64,000 nt of DNA from Enoplolaimus lenunculus (taxonomy: Eukaryota > Nematoda > Enoplea > Enoplida > Thoracostomopsidae), in NCBI GenBank assembly GCA_030248215.1, contig JASANG010002531.1, forward strand, positions 122,519-186,518. The letters are read 5' to 3'. Below the pieces are notes generated by a model, which made no database searches, was not told the origin of the DNA, and saw nothing but the letters and a program-made list of their open reading frames with translations. Of this stretch, positions 44,120 through 64,000 are shown piece by piece. Numbering within the stretch: position 1 is the first letter of the stretch; each line of letters opens with the position of its first letter. The position numbers and the translations under genes are program-made.

Positions 44120-45895
44120 CTCGTTAAACTAAAAATTGCGCTAACAATTTTAATTTGTTACCCGTTTTAAAGCTAAAGATGTGTGATTTGCATTTGTTTT
44201 TGGAAAATATAAAACTCAAAGTGAGTGGGAGTTGCGCAACATAACGGAACAATCTGATTTTGTCGGGAACTTGCCATTAAAGTTTATTTTTTGGGATACC
44301 TTCGCTATAGCTGGTGTAATATGCGGGACAAAATTGTAGTTACGTTAGGTATGATTTAGAAAATTTTTTGCTTCTCTGTAAATAATATTCTAAGGTATTA
44401 GCAGTTTTATACAAAGCCCTGTGCGAAAATTTTGCCGTGGATGCCGTGGGGCCCGAACCAGTAAACGTTCTCCATGAAAAGAAGCTCGGAAAGTGTTGCG
44501 TATATCGAAGAAATAGACCAAGAAATTAACGGAAGTTTACAACCAAATGTACTGTTCCATGAGTTGTAATGCGAGGTCCACGATACCAATTGCGCGCTTG
44601 GTACCTCTTTTGTCACCTACCTGTAACAGGATGTAAAACAACCTAAATAGGCTGTTAGCTTGCTAGTACACATATAGGCAGCTTACGTAACCAGTCTTCG
44701 GTTTGTTACCCATTCTTTTAACAATATTTATAGGTAGTGTAATTTTTTGGATTTTTTCGAGATATATTGTAAAAGACTGAACCCGACTTGCAAAATAAAA
44801 CTCACTATACTGAGCTGCTATAAATTGCGTACTTGAAAGTATATTACGTTGGCATCAATACGGGTTACGAGCAGACATCTTGAATTTTTTATATGGGTAG
44901 GTCAATATTTCGAAATCCTAGATATATGCATAACATTTTATTTTCTGATTGTATTCATATGGGTTGCAAAAAAATTAGTGTGTACCGCCATAAGCGCACA
45001 ATTTGTAACGTAAACCCCACATAAACAATATAAAATTGAGTGCGAAACTTTCAAGTTATAATAAAATTGTTCAGCTTGTCACAAATGGGGCGGAGAAACT
45101 TTTTTTACAGCTGCACGCGTTAAATTCCTCTTCTGATATTTCACACATGCTTCGCAGGCTTGTTTGGCTGTTAAAATAAGGCACATGAACGCCAATTTTA
45201 CGGTCTACGAGGTCAAATTCTCAAGTGCAACTTTTTCGGGGGTGGGAAGTCAAGCTAATACATAACCTTTCCGAAAGACCAATGCCGAGCTAGTAAATCT
45301 TTCCAAGGGACGACGACGAAATTCTTAACAACAACAACAAACCATGGTTTTATTCAAAATATAACTACACATTATACTTCATAAATATTTAATACAATAA
45401 GCATAAAGATCGTTTGAACATACGAACCAATAAGTTTCGTCCAGATATTCTGATTCAAAGTTACGTAGTCGCATATGAAACAATTCATTTTCCAGAACAA
45501 ACAACTAAATTTCATGTATCGCTTTTACTATTTGCGCTATTTGTACAGACTCGTAAAATGACCCAAAATGTATTTTAATGCCTAAAACTTAAGCAAAAAA
45601 CTAGAACCACTCAACTAAAAGCATCAGCTTTAACACACAAATTTTAATGCGTATTAAAATTTAGTTCAATAATTTAGCTAAAAACGGAAACTGCAAAATA
45701 ATTGCAGTATAAAGCAATATTGCACTCGCACCACCTTTTTTGAACTATGCCCATACTCCTAATTGGAAGCAGCATCTGTAACTAGTTCTTCATATGTCGC
45801 GTAACTTGAACTACGACCAGCGATCTATCACTCTCAATTGTCTGCAATTCAATTACCCTACTGCAGTTCGAAGTTTTAGATCTGCAACTGTTCCA
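44120..45895. other. long stretch without a recognised gene
   Basis: Mostly AT-rich unique-looking sequence. A GC-richer island at 44407-44616 is open on the minus strand (ending FGPHGIHGKIFAQGF) and partly open on the plus strand. I could not assign it to a family or decide a strand. The right part may be downstream of NDUFS8. Confidence 0.4.
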
Positions 45896-45896
45896 G

Positions 45897-45902
45897 TTTA
45901 TT
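45897..45902 (-). promoter_or_regulatory. candidate poly(A) signal of NDUFS8
   Basis: AATAAA on the minus strand, about 117 bases past the NDUFS8 stop codon. It is the first canonical hexamer downstream that I saw, but in AT-rich sequence this could be chance. Confidence 0.4.
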
Positions 45903-46018
45903 TGTTCGCGAAACTATTACTAACTGGCAATTGTTACACACAATTGAGAATTACGTTCTTATAATTTAATATTTACTAATATTAATATGGTACAATGGCA
46001 AATATTTTGTACCAAAAT

Positions 46019-48590
<2,572 letters not shown>

Positions 48591-49345
48591 AGGCCATGCT
48601 ACAGGATGATAAGGAAACCGAACGCCTAAAACGGTCAGAGCTGCAATAGACCACTGGACTGCTAAGCACAAGTCATTTGGATATAACATGGATCGACTGG
48701 ATATTAATTTTACCGGATACGGGATACAGAATTTCGTTTTGCCGCATACCGAACAGAGTGCTGAACGGATGTTGGACCTAAATTTGTTCACAGCTGGTAG
48801 TATTTGAGGCGTGTATAAATTTATGCACTCATGTACAACCACCGGACATTTAGTCGCACCCCACATGATGTGCGTAACCATTGACGATATGATATATTCT
48901 AGAATCACAGTAATTACGTTTATCAAATTTTAAAACGAACCTTTGCTTTTCGAAGCGCAAAACAGAACCGAAGTCATTAGGTGAAAGATCAACAACGCAA
49001 CTAAAAAAAGCTTTTATATATAGTTAGTATCTATGTACCTATAGCAAAACATTGAACGCACCATAAAGTTATCTCTACAGATTATTTTCAGTTCGTAATG
49101 TAAAAAACTTGCACTCCTTCGTTATAGGGTCAAACATTAAAAAATAAAAAACAGCACCTGAATGCGGCGGATCAGAAAGTATCAACGTTGCAATTTTTCC
49201 AAAAAATAATTTCGATTTTTTCATTCTATAAGGGACCCTCTTATAATTGAAAATATTTTCAAAAAGATGCAAACAAACGGTGCAATTTTTTCACGATCAG
49301 CTCATCTTACAATAAATATGGTCGCAACTGCAAAATATGTCCCTT

Positions 49346-49927
49346 GTAAGCATGCGAGACATGCTTGTCCTGATGCATATGCAATAAATGCAATGCACAT
49401 TGTGTTGTACGGTCGACACATATAGTCGACGAAAAATGGAGTTAGAGAGGCGGGCTACGTGGCGCAGTGGTAGAGTGCTCGCTTAAGATCCATAGGCGGA
49501 GAGTTCGATCTCTGCGCTAGCCCGCTTTTCCAGCTGCTTAGTTGAAAGGTCTGAAGTCCCGGTTCCTACCTAGGCTGACATGGGGGCTACGCCGTGAGCG
49601 CAATGGTAAACTGCCGCGCTATGAACACGGTATCCAGTCGAAAATAGGATGGACGGTGTCAAGGGACGACCTTGTTGAAAATAAGGGCATGTAAGCATGC
49701 GAGACATGCTTGTCCTGATGCATATGCAATAAACGCAATGCACATTGTGTTGTACGGTCGACACATATAGTCGACGAAAAATGGAGTTGGAGAGGCGGGC
49801 TACGTGGCGCAGTGGTAGAGTGCTCGCTTAAGGATCCATAGGCTGAGAGTTCGATCTCTGCGCTAGCAAGCTTTTCCAGCTGCTTAGTTGAAAGGTCTGA
49901 AGTCCCGGTTCCTACCTTGACTGACAT
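49346..49927 (+). repeat. two near-identical copies of a tRNA-headed SINE-like repeat
   Basis: Copy 1 is 49346-49581 and copy 2 is 49691-49927; they differ at only a few positions over about 236 bp. Each contains a tRNA-like core (49452-49523 and about 49797-49868) with an A box (TGGCGCAGTGG) and a B box (GAGTTCGATCTC). In copy 1 the ends can pair (GGGCTA / TAGCCC). The anticodon loop is too long for a normal tRNA. Between the copies is another tRNA-like piece (GTGAGCGCAATGG at about 49592). Possibly transcribed by RNA polymerase III. Confidence 0.7.
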
Positions 49928-50535
49928 CCCTAAGCAATGTTTTATTTAAGCGTTGCAGGGAGACTGCCGCCCCCTGAACCCCACTGTTCCGATGGGAAAC
50001 TAAGCAAGATACAACTCATGCTATACATTTGATAATTGCCTTTGAGGGCCAGTTTTCTTCAAAATATTAGCTTGTGATCGAGCCAAAAACTCACCAGCTA
50101 TGTAATTATACAATCTGTTATGGAACAATCAGGATCTCGTAATTTAAGGTGGATTGTAAATTCAAACGCCTTGCTTGAAGTAATATTAGTTAAGGTTAAT
50201 TTAGAACATTCCTTTACAATGCATTGTTTTAGAGGTGGACCTTAGATCGACTCAGCACAAAGTGTGATAAGAGCAAATATTAAAAATACATTGTTAGCAA
50301 GCCCGCTGCAACTTTCTGATTACACTCGAAAAGTTTTGGCTACAACTATCATTTAATAGACTGAATAGAGACACATTAGTTACTTTTAATATAGAGACGA
50401 ACATACTGTGCTGTCTACTTCATCCTAACAGTAACAAATTTGGGTAACACTCAATTTGTCAGTTACAACGTCGGTAATTTCGAAGCTAGTACTTTTTACT
50501 TTTGCAGAATTGTTGCGCATAGTGTTCATCTAATT

Positions 50536-51069
50536 ATGAAGCTCCAAAGATATGATCAAGGATTGGCCGGACATTCATTTTACCTTAACCGGAGTCTGAT
50601 TGCAAATTCTTACCGGTGTTACTACGTAATCTTCCTCTTAATTTTGTTTATCAATGACAGTTACGAGTCATGTATATTCGCTACAGACGTCACCTGGGAA
50701 AAGATTGTCCTAGAAGGCTGTGAATTCAAATTAGTATATGGAAAAACTATACGTGGTAGTATCTATGGAAGGGATTGCGGGTATTGTCAGAACTGTATGG
50801 TCGGGATAAACCCTTTCCTCGAAGTACTGCGAATATACATGGTTCCCCCCTTAATTTCTCCGAAACACCACGCCGGGAATCCAGCCTCGGACCTCTCGCT
50901 CGCCAGTCAAGCGCGCACCTCATTACACTACGCTTTCGAAGTTATAATTTTCTCTAACGCTATATGTGCACTAGTATGTTTGTGTTTTACATTACACACA
51001 TGCATATGCTGCACCACGTATACCAACGTTCCCCCTTCTTCAGGCGGTCGTCCCAAACCGCGAATCTAA
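50536..51069 (+). CDS. orphan reading frame, 177 codons, possible secreted Cys-containing protein
   Basis: The frame is open from 50440; the first ATG is at 50536. After about 30 residues comes a hydrophobic stretch (YVIFLLILFIN) that could be a signal anchor. Then follows GCEFKLVYGKTIRGSIYGRD then CGYCQNC, whose C..Y..G..D.C..C..C spacing loosely recalls the first half of a von Willebrand type C domain. A second hydrophobic Cys-rich stretch is near the C-terminus. There is no clear homologue, and splice sites within the frame cannot be ruled in or out. Codon use is not obviously biased. It may be chance, or part of an exon. Confidence 0.3.
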   Translation: MKLQRYDQGLAGHSFYLNRSLIANSYRCYYVIFLLILFINDSYESCIFATDVTWEKIVLEGCEFKLVYGKTIRGSIYGRDCGYCQNCMVGINPFLEVLRIYMVPPLISPKHHAGNPASDLSLASQARTSLHYAFEVIIFSNAICALVCLCFTLHTCICCTTYTNVPPSSGGRPKPRI

Positions 51070-51310
51070 ACTTCCGAATTTGTAGACCTGCAATTTACAG
51101 CGCCAATCTCGGTGGGGCCGATAAGCTTTCAGTCCATCCTTTTAAAAGATTTGTTAATCCAGTTATTTTGTCCATATATTGGACGCGCCCATCGACAGTA
51201 TAACATAGATCACTTTAATGGCAACGTCATGCATTCAAGCTTTATCGACGTTTTCTGTTGTAAGTTTTTATTAATATCTGATTTACAATACTATATATAC
51301 GTAGTACATT

Positions 51311-52070
51311 GGATAAATGGGCGGTCTCGGTCTCGGCATGTTTCGGGATTTGACTGGTCTCGGTTTCGCATTTTTTCGGTCTCAGTAATTTGCAAACCGA
51401 GACCAAAGAGGTGAAAAAGCGATAAGCAGTAACAAAAATTTTCATTGGATTGCAGCTTTAGCCCGGAAATACTTGCGCATTTTGCCTACCAACACAGACA
51501 GCGAATGATTGTGGAGCACCGCTACCTGGTTATACAGCGATTTGAGAAACGGAATGACCCATCCGGTTACCCGAAGTTCTATTTTTGCAAGAAAACACAA
51601 CACGCTTTGAATTTATTGTTACGTACAAAGCACAAATAATGGCATGTTCGCGTTTAAAACATTTAAAGCATCATTTAAAAATTATGGATCATCCGCATTT
51701 ATAACGTCTACGCTATGTTAAAAAGTTCTCCAGTCTATTCGGCTTGCCCGGGATCAAAAACAACACTATAGCTTTGAATTAGGGTTGTACTGAGGGTGTT
51801 TTGAGACAATGGGATTGGTCTCGAGTCTGTTCCAAGAATATATGGACAGTGGCCAAGTGAAAAATAAAGTAAAAATAAAGTATGACGGCGATTTATTAGT
51901 TTAATTGTATAAAACGGCAATTCATAGCACATAAAATATACAAAACTTTTGTTAAAAACTCTCATTTTTATTTTCGGTAACGGTTAAAAATTGTGCGAGA
52001 CCGAGATCAAAAGTTTCGGTCTCGATTGGTTGGCTTTCGGTCCCATTTTTTGACCAAGACCGCTTATCCC
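51311..52070. mobile_element. GGTCTCGG-word MITE, about 760 bp
   Basis: The left end GGATAAATGGGCGGTCTCGG pairs with the right end TTGACCAAGACCGCTTATCC. Words GGTCTCGGT and GAGACC iterate near both ends. The right third is shared with 882-1076. No transposase frame is seen. Confidence 0.75.
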
Positions 52071-52491
52071 AGGACTTTTTAATTTGGTTGAACTGTTGTG
52101 TATAGTTTGGATCATCGTATGTTTTGTATTTTAGCAAAACTTGTCATTGCCCAGGATCGTTGTGCAACCTTTGATAAACGTTCGTTCGTCAGAAGCAGCG
52201 CGATCTAGCAAAAACGTTTCGGTAATCAATGTGTTACAGTTTAGAAATTAGGAATGGATTAAATTTATTTTCTGTAGCTTTATGGGATTTCATAAGGTAT
52301 TTTATATCTCACTAGAAGGGGCTCTATTTCGTCGGAGATAGGGTGCGGCCAGAAATCTCTCAAATTACGGGTTAGTTTAAAGACAAGTAGTTTTGAAGTT
52401 TTTCGGTCTAAATACGTAGAACGTAAATTTCTGTAATCTACATATGCACAGTTTTAAATTTCAAACAGAACATGAAGATATGTAATTTTAG

Positions 52492-52636
52492 AGTCGTCAT
52501 AGCGATTTGAATGGTTTGTATTCAGCGCTATATGATGCTATCGGTCGCCGGAACCCGATAACGTGTCCAGTGTATGAAACAAACAGTATTCAAACTCAGT
52601 CAGCGCAGGATGTTTTGACTGCTTTATTCAATTCAG
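52492..52636 (+). CDS. candidate exon upstream of YME1L
   Basis: It is bounded by ATTTTAG and a strong donor (TCAG|GTATGC) and is open for 48 codons in phase 0 to 1: SRHSDLNGLYSALYDAIGRR then NPITCPVYETNS. The position fits the poorly conserved N-terminal region of YME1L. However, its phase-1 end does not join directly to the exon at 53121 (phase 0), so either one exon is missing or it is not part of this gene. Confidence 0.4.
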
Positions 52637-53120
52637 GTATGCATTTATTTTAGTTTTTATTGTAACGATGTGGTTTATGAATTTATTGTAACGAAAACGT
52701 TTATGCATTATAGCATTGTGTTTGCTTGATTTTAAGCGTTGACGGAAATAATTTGTTTAGGAACATTTTATTTTTGTTCTGAGTAATTGTGATTTTTGAA
52801 TAATTCATTAGGGAGATAAATATATTGAATTATATAGTTCCTTAACATTGCATTTAGATTTTCGGCAAATGGATCGAAGTTCACGAAATATGACAGATTT
52901 CCGGATGGGAAATCTAATATTACATCAAACGCGAAACGGAGCTTGCTGTAAGTCTTTGCATCTATAGTGCGATAAAAAATAAAGTTCAATGGCTGCAATT
53001 CCACTGTAACTTTTCTTTCTTGCAGAACTTTATATATGCAATAGTTGCGCACTAACTTTGTTCGTGGCTGCTTATCTTTAAAGGTTCCTAAGGCATTAAA
53101 AACTACCCATAGTGTTTTAG

Positions 53121-61096
<7,976 letters not shown>

Positions 61097-61164
61097 TTTG
61101 TACGGTTGCATGAAGTTTCGTGAGGAAAGGGTCTCGCTATACTAATTTGCTAGTTTAAGTTATC

Positions 61165-61360
61165 GGCCAATGTAAAGAACGGGGCGGACCAGTATTATAA
61201 GCATATTCCTAAGTCTAAGATTAAACCTAAACCTAAGCGCAAGAATGAGCATATTCGTAAGCCTAATCCGAAGCCGAGCAAAAAAAATTAGTCTAAAGCT
61301 TAAGCTTAATCTATTCTAGTCCCACAGAAAAGCTCTCCGCCCCTGATCTTTATATGGGTC
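61165..61360. mobile_element. telomere-word MITE, type 1, perfect 8-bp duplication
   Basis: It runs from GGCCAATGTAAAGAACGGGG to GATCTTTATATGGGTC. It is flanked by AAGTTATC on both sides (61157-61164, 61361-61368). It lies 68 bp past the YME1L stop codon, so it may be in the 3' UTR. Confidence 0.95.
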
Positions 61361-61888
61361 AAGTTATCTGTCGTGTAGCCAACAAATGGTACAACATCAG
61401 AGAAAGTTTTTGCCATGAAAAATCTTTTTATTGATGCCTAATGGATCGTAGTTTTATTATAAAACGTCTAAAAGCAAATGCAGATGTAACGTACCCAGAG
61501 GTGTAGTCGGTGGGGTTCAGGGCTCGAAACCTCTTTTGGGTGTTTTTGTTTAGGGTTTTTACCCACGATATGCCTCCGCTAGAAAATCGACTTCCCAGTT
61601 CGATAAAATTTTTGTATGAATTTTCGCCAAATTTGGACGAAGTTCTTCGCATTTTTATAGCGGCTCTGTCGTTCAACGCCTTTGTTTCTAATCAGGGACG
61701 ACTTTCACAGTTTCAGTTGATGTGATTTCGACAATACAGTTGTTTTTGCTCGTTAGTAAGCGTAATATCATTGTACATAGCTATATAATTTTGCTTCACT
61801 TCCGGCTCCGGTGTACCCACCTATTCGTTTTGCTCGGGGGCTCTCTAAAAATTATGAAGTTCAAAATTGAAAATATGTTGCAGTGTAG

Positions 61889-62071
61889 GGCCCATGTAAA
61901 TATCAGGGGCGAACGTTTTTCTGTGAGAGTTCAATAGATTCAGAGCTTAAGATTTTGACTAATTTTTTGCTTGTCTTAGGCCTAGGCTTAGGAATAAATT
62001 CATTCTTATGCTTAGGATTAGGTTAGGAATATATTTATAATACTGTTCCGCCCCTGTTCTTTACATTGGCC
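61889..62071. mobile_element. telomere-word MITE, type 1, inverted
   Basis: It runs from GGCCCATGTAAATATCAGGG to CCTGTTCTTTACATTGGCC, with GGCCTAGGCTTAGG words inside. The flanking octamers are not clearly alike, so this copy is older or was rearranged. Confidence 0.8.
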
Positions 62072-62337
62072 CAGAAACAACCAACTTTAGTTTGCGATTT
62101 AGTTTAATGGTTTTTTGCGCATATCTATGCTAATAAATTATTTCACTGGCTGTTGGGCCAATGTTACTTTTACGGCCGTCACGATTTCACGCACGACTGC
62201 ATTACAGAGTAGTATTTGAGTTTAAACTGTTTTTCTTAGCCTTTTGCGGTTTTGTGAACTATTGTCGAAGTATTTTGATTCTAAAAAATTATTTTTTTTT
62301 CGAAATTTTGTTTCTGTATTAATTTGATCAAGTTTGT

Positions 62338-62472
62338 GGCCCATGTATAGAACAGGACTGGATCGTTTTCTGGCGGGGCTGTAAATAGAGTTTCCTTTGG
62401 TTTTCCTTACGCTTAGGTTTGGCTTAAGAATACGCTTCTACTACTATTCCGGCCCTGTTCTATACATGGGCC
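62338..62472. mobile_element. telomere-word MITE, type 3 (135 bp)
   Basis: It runs from GGCCCATGTATAGAACAGGA to CCCTGTTCTATACATGGGCC. The flanking octamers AAGTTTGT and AATTTTGT differ once. The interior is reduced to ACGCTTAGGTTTGGCTTAAG. A left-end piece of type 2 lies just upstream (62157-62180). Confidence 0.85.
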
Positions 62473-62521
62473 AATTTTGTTGATTATAGAATTCAAGATT
62501 TGGTGTTAAAATCGATATAAT

Positions 62522-62895
62522 GCAGTCACCCGAATAAGAGGGTGGACTGATATTTATTTGGCATCTCCAGGGGGTACCCCCTATTTTTGGTACAAACTAT
62601 ATATTATTGGTATTGCAAGTATCCGTTGAATTAAACGTTTGTCTTGTATCAAAACCATGAGCGATAACGCACGTTTAACAATGTATATGCTTATAAAACT
62701 AAGTATGCTTTAAAGTTTTGAGCTCAACTTTATTTGGGAACTAGAGTTATTTTACACAACAGTTTGGAATAATTGACATTTATGGACTCTAATCAGGGTT
62801 TAGACACTCTTATCCGTTAATTGACTCTTAGGAATACCGACTCAAATTGATTGGGACTCAAAATGGAGACTCCCTCTTATTTAAATCACTACAGT
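62522..62895. mobile_element. MITE, GTGACCCGAATAAG family
   Basis: GCAGTCACCCGAATAAGAGG at the left and CTCTTATTTAAATCACTACA at the right are inverted. The interior matches the 1472-1902 copy. Confidence 0.75.
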
Positions 62896-62962
62896 CCTAA
62901 TTCATTTAAAATCGCCAAAAATTCATTTAACAGACGCTATTGTTTCCTTAGACGTGAAACTA

Positions 62963-63173
62963 CACTGCAAAAAACTGTGAGTCAAATTGACTCCTTCCGA
63001 AATAGGCTCTACGGGACTACACACATTGAGTCAAAATTTGACTCCACCAGAGTCACCTTTAACTCACTGAGTCGCACATTTGACTCTGGCGGAGTCAAAT
63101 TTTGACTCAATTTGTGTAGTCCTGTAGAACCTATTTCGGAGTGAGTCAATTTGACTCACCATTTTTTGCAGTG
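62963..63173. mobile_element. GAGTC-word foldback MITE (family A)
   Basis: CACTGCAAAAAACTGTGAG at the left and CACCATTTTTTGCAGTG at the right, with TA on both sides. Well preserved. It abuts the open frame that runs to the right edge. Confidence 0.9.
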
Positions 63174-63221
63174 TACTATAATTGTGATTTCAAGTTTTCT
63201 TTTCGGTTCATTGCCCCTTTG

Positions 63222-64000
63222 TCATTATCGGACGCTAATGATCCCACTGTACCCATCCCCAACAATGTATGCAATCATATGGGTCGACTCTTAATGCAAA
63301 TCCGACGAGAACTACAGACTGGCAAAACCCTTGGTCCACGAAACTTAATATTAGGTGATGCTTCTATAGTTCAACTTCCCCCTGATATTGACACTACCAT
63401 CCTTCCATGGCCTGGCGCAAATCTTAATGACATTCGTCGGCTTGCTCACGTCACCTTGTCTCCGCAACATCGCAACCTCACCATTGCAGCTGGCTACCTA
63501 GAAGTATTCAGTCGTTCTCCCATGGCCCGCCAAAAGACTTTTCTCGAATCTCGCAATATTTCACCTCCCACCGACTACAATGAAGAGAACGCTCTCAGCA
63601 CCTTCATGAATTTGGACCTCAAAGAGGAGAATACATACCGCTCCTTCATTCATGAATATCGGTATTGTTATCACCATGCTTGGCGATCTCTGGTACGTGC
63701 CCGTAAGAAGCAGCCGAACAAATTCCCCTACTACCGAACATTAGCCCCAACCAAACCAAATAACAATACGCCTCCATCACTAGTTAGAGGCCGCCCCCTA
63801 TTAGCTGCCTCGACAATAGAACAGTTAGCCCTCGAGTTGCAGGAATCATATCCCAAGCTGGTAATTCATCTAACTCGCGTTACCCCAAATACTTTCGATT
63901 CTCAAACGCGCATTGCAACGATTGATTTGTATAACCAGCAACTGGATTCCATTGCTCAGCAACACAATTGCATCACCATTTCCCAACTCCTGCCTGTCTC
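63222..64000 (+). CDS. partial open frame with SGNH-hydrolase-like pattern, runs off the window
   Basis: The frame is open for at least 259 codons up to the window end; the first ATG in it is at 63279. It is clearly GC-richer than its surroundings. Visible parts are HMGRLLMQIRRELQTGK, NLILGDASIVQLPPDIDTT, LPWPGANLNDIRRLAHVTLS, LTIAAGYLEV and, later, LVIHLTRVTP..LYNQQLDSIAQQHNC. The order GD(A)SIV - PGAN - hydrophobic strand - late YN..L helix recalls SGNH/GDSL esterase-like folds, which occur as host enzymes and in the first open frame of some LINE retrotransposons. The nucleophile block reads GDAS rather than GDS, so catalysis is doubtful. It may be a mobile-element protein or a host exon; I do not recognise it firmly. 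Confidence 0.45.

Noticed and set aside
49452-49523. Functional tRNA gene
   Set aside because: Anticodon loop too long and T arm imperfect; it sits inside a duplicated repeat, so SINE-like is the better call.
52768-53052. 94-codon minus-strand frame (DAKTYSKLRFAFDVILDFPS region)
   Set aside because: Protein-like by eye, but no start or splice context and no family match. A plus-strand exon (phase 1 to 1) also fits the same DNA. Left undecided.

Overview
The window is animal nuclear DNA: AT-rich, intron-rich and full of repeats. Five host genes can be read from conserved protein motifs with matching splice phases. They are the cargo-binding tail of a class V myosin (+), an ionotropic glutamate receptor-like channel (+), a TRESK-like two-pore K+ channel (-), mitochondrial complex I subunit NDUFS8/TYKY (-) and a YME1L-type mitochondrial AAA protease (+). 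Many mobile elements carry TTAGGC/GCCTAA-like hexamers, the nematode telomere repeat. A nematode with a large genome is therefore a reasonable but unproven guess, because the hexamers sit inside mobile elements and not at a telomere.

Layout. 1-12.4 kb: no convincing gene, layers of decayed MITEs. 12.4-25.5 kb: an unrecognised exon (12458-13309), a few candidate small exons, then eight well-supported myosin V tail exons whose introns hold minisatellites and MITEs. 26-32 kb: gene-free, repeat-rich. 32.2-33.6 kb: the ionotropic receptor, whose reading frame has one TAG before an obvious last membrane segment. 33.8-36.3 kb: nested MITEs. 36.6-40.8 kb: K2P channel in two exons with a duplicated 5' flank. 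41-44 kb: AT and CAA repeats and MITEs. 46.0-48.6 kb: NDUFS8. 49.3-49.9 kb: two near-identical copies of a tRNA-headed repeat. 50.5-51.1 kb: an orphan reading frame. 52.5-61.1 kb: YME1L. 61-64 kb: MITEs, and at the right edge a GC-richer open frame running out of the window.

The genes are unrelated neighbours and no operon is evident. NDUFS8 and YME1L both act in mitochondria, but they lie on opposite strands and nothing links them.

The most striking content is the repeats. Several short non-autonomous element families share termini GGCC(C/A)ATGT, make 8-bp target duplications (perfect ones at 31141, 61165 and 13873), and have interiors that are little more than runs of telomere-like hexamers. 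A second group of foldback elements is built from one iterated short palindrome per family (GAGTC words, AAGTACTT words, TTTAAGC words, GAGTTGATTAATCAACTC words, AAGACA words). A third group is hAT-like, with CAGGGTGTAA ends and 8-bp duplications.
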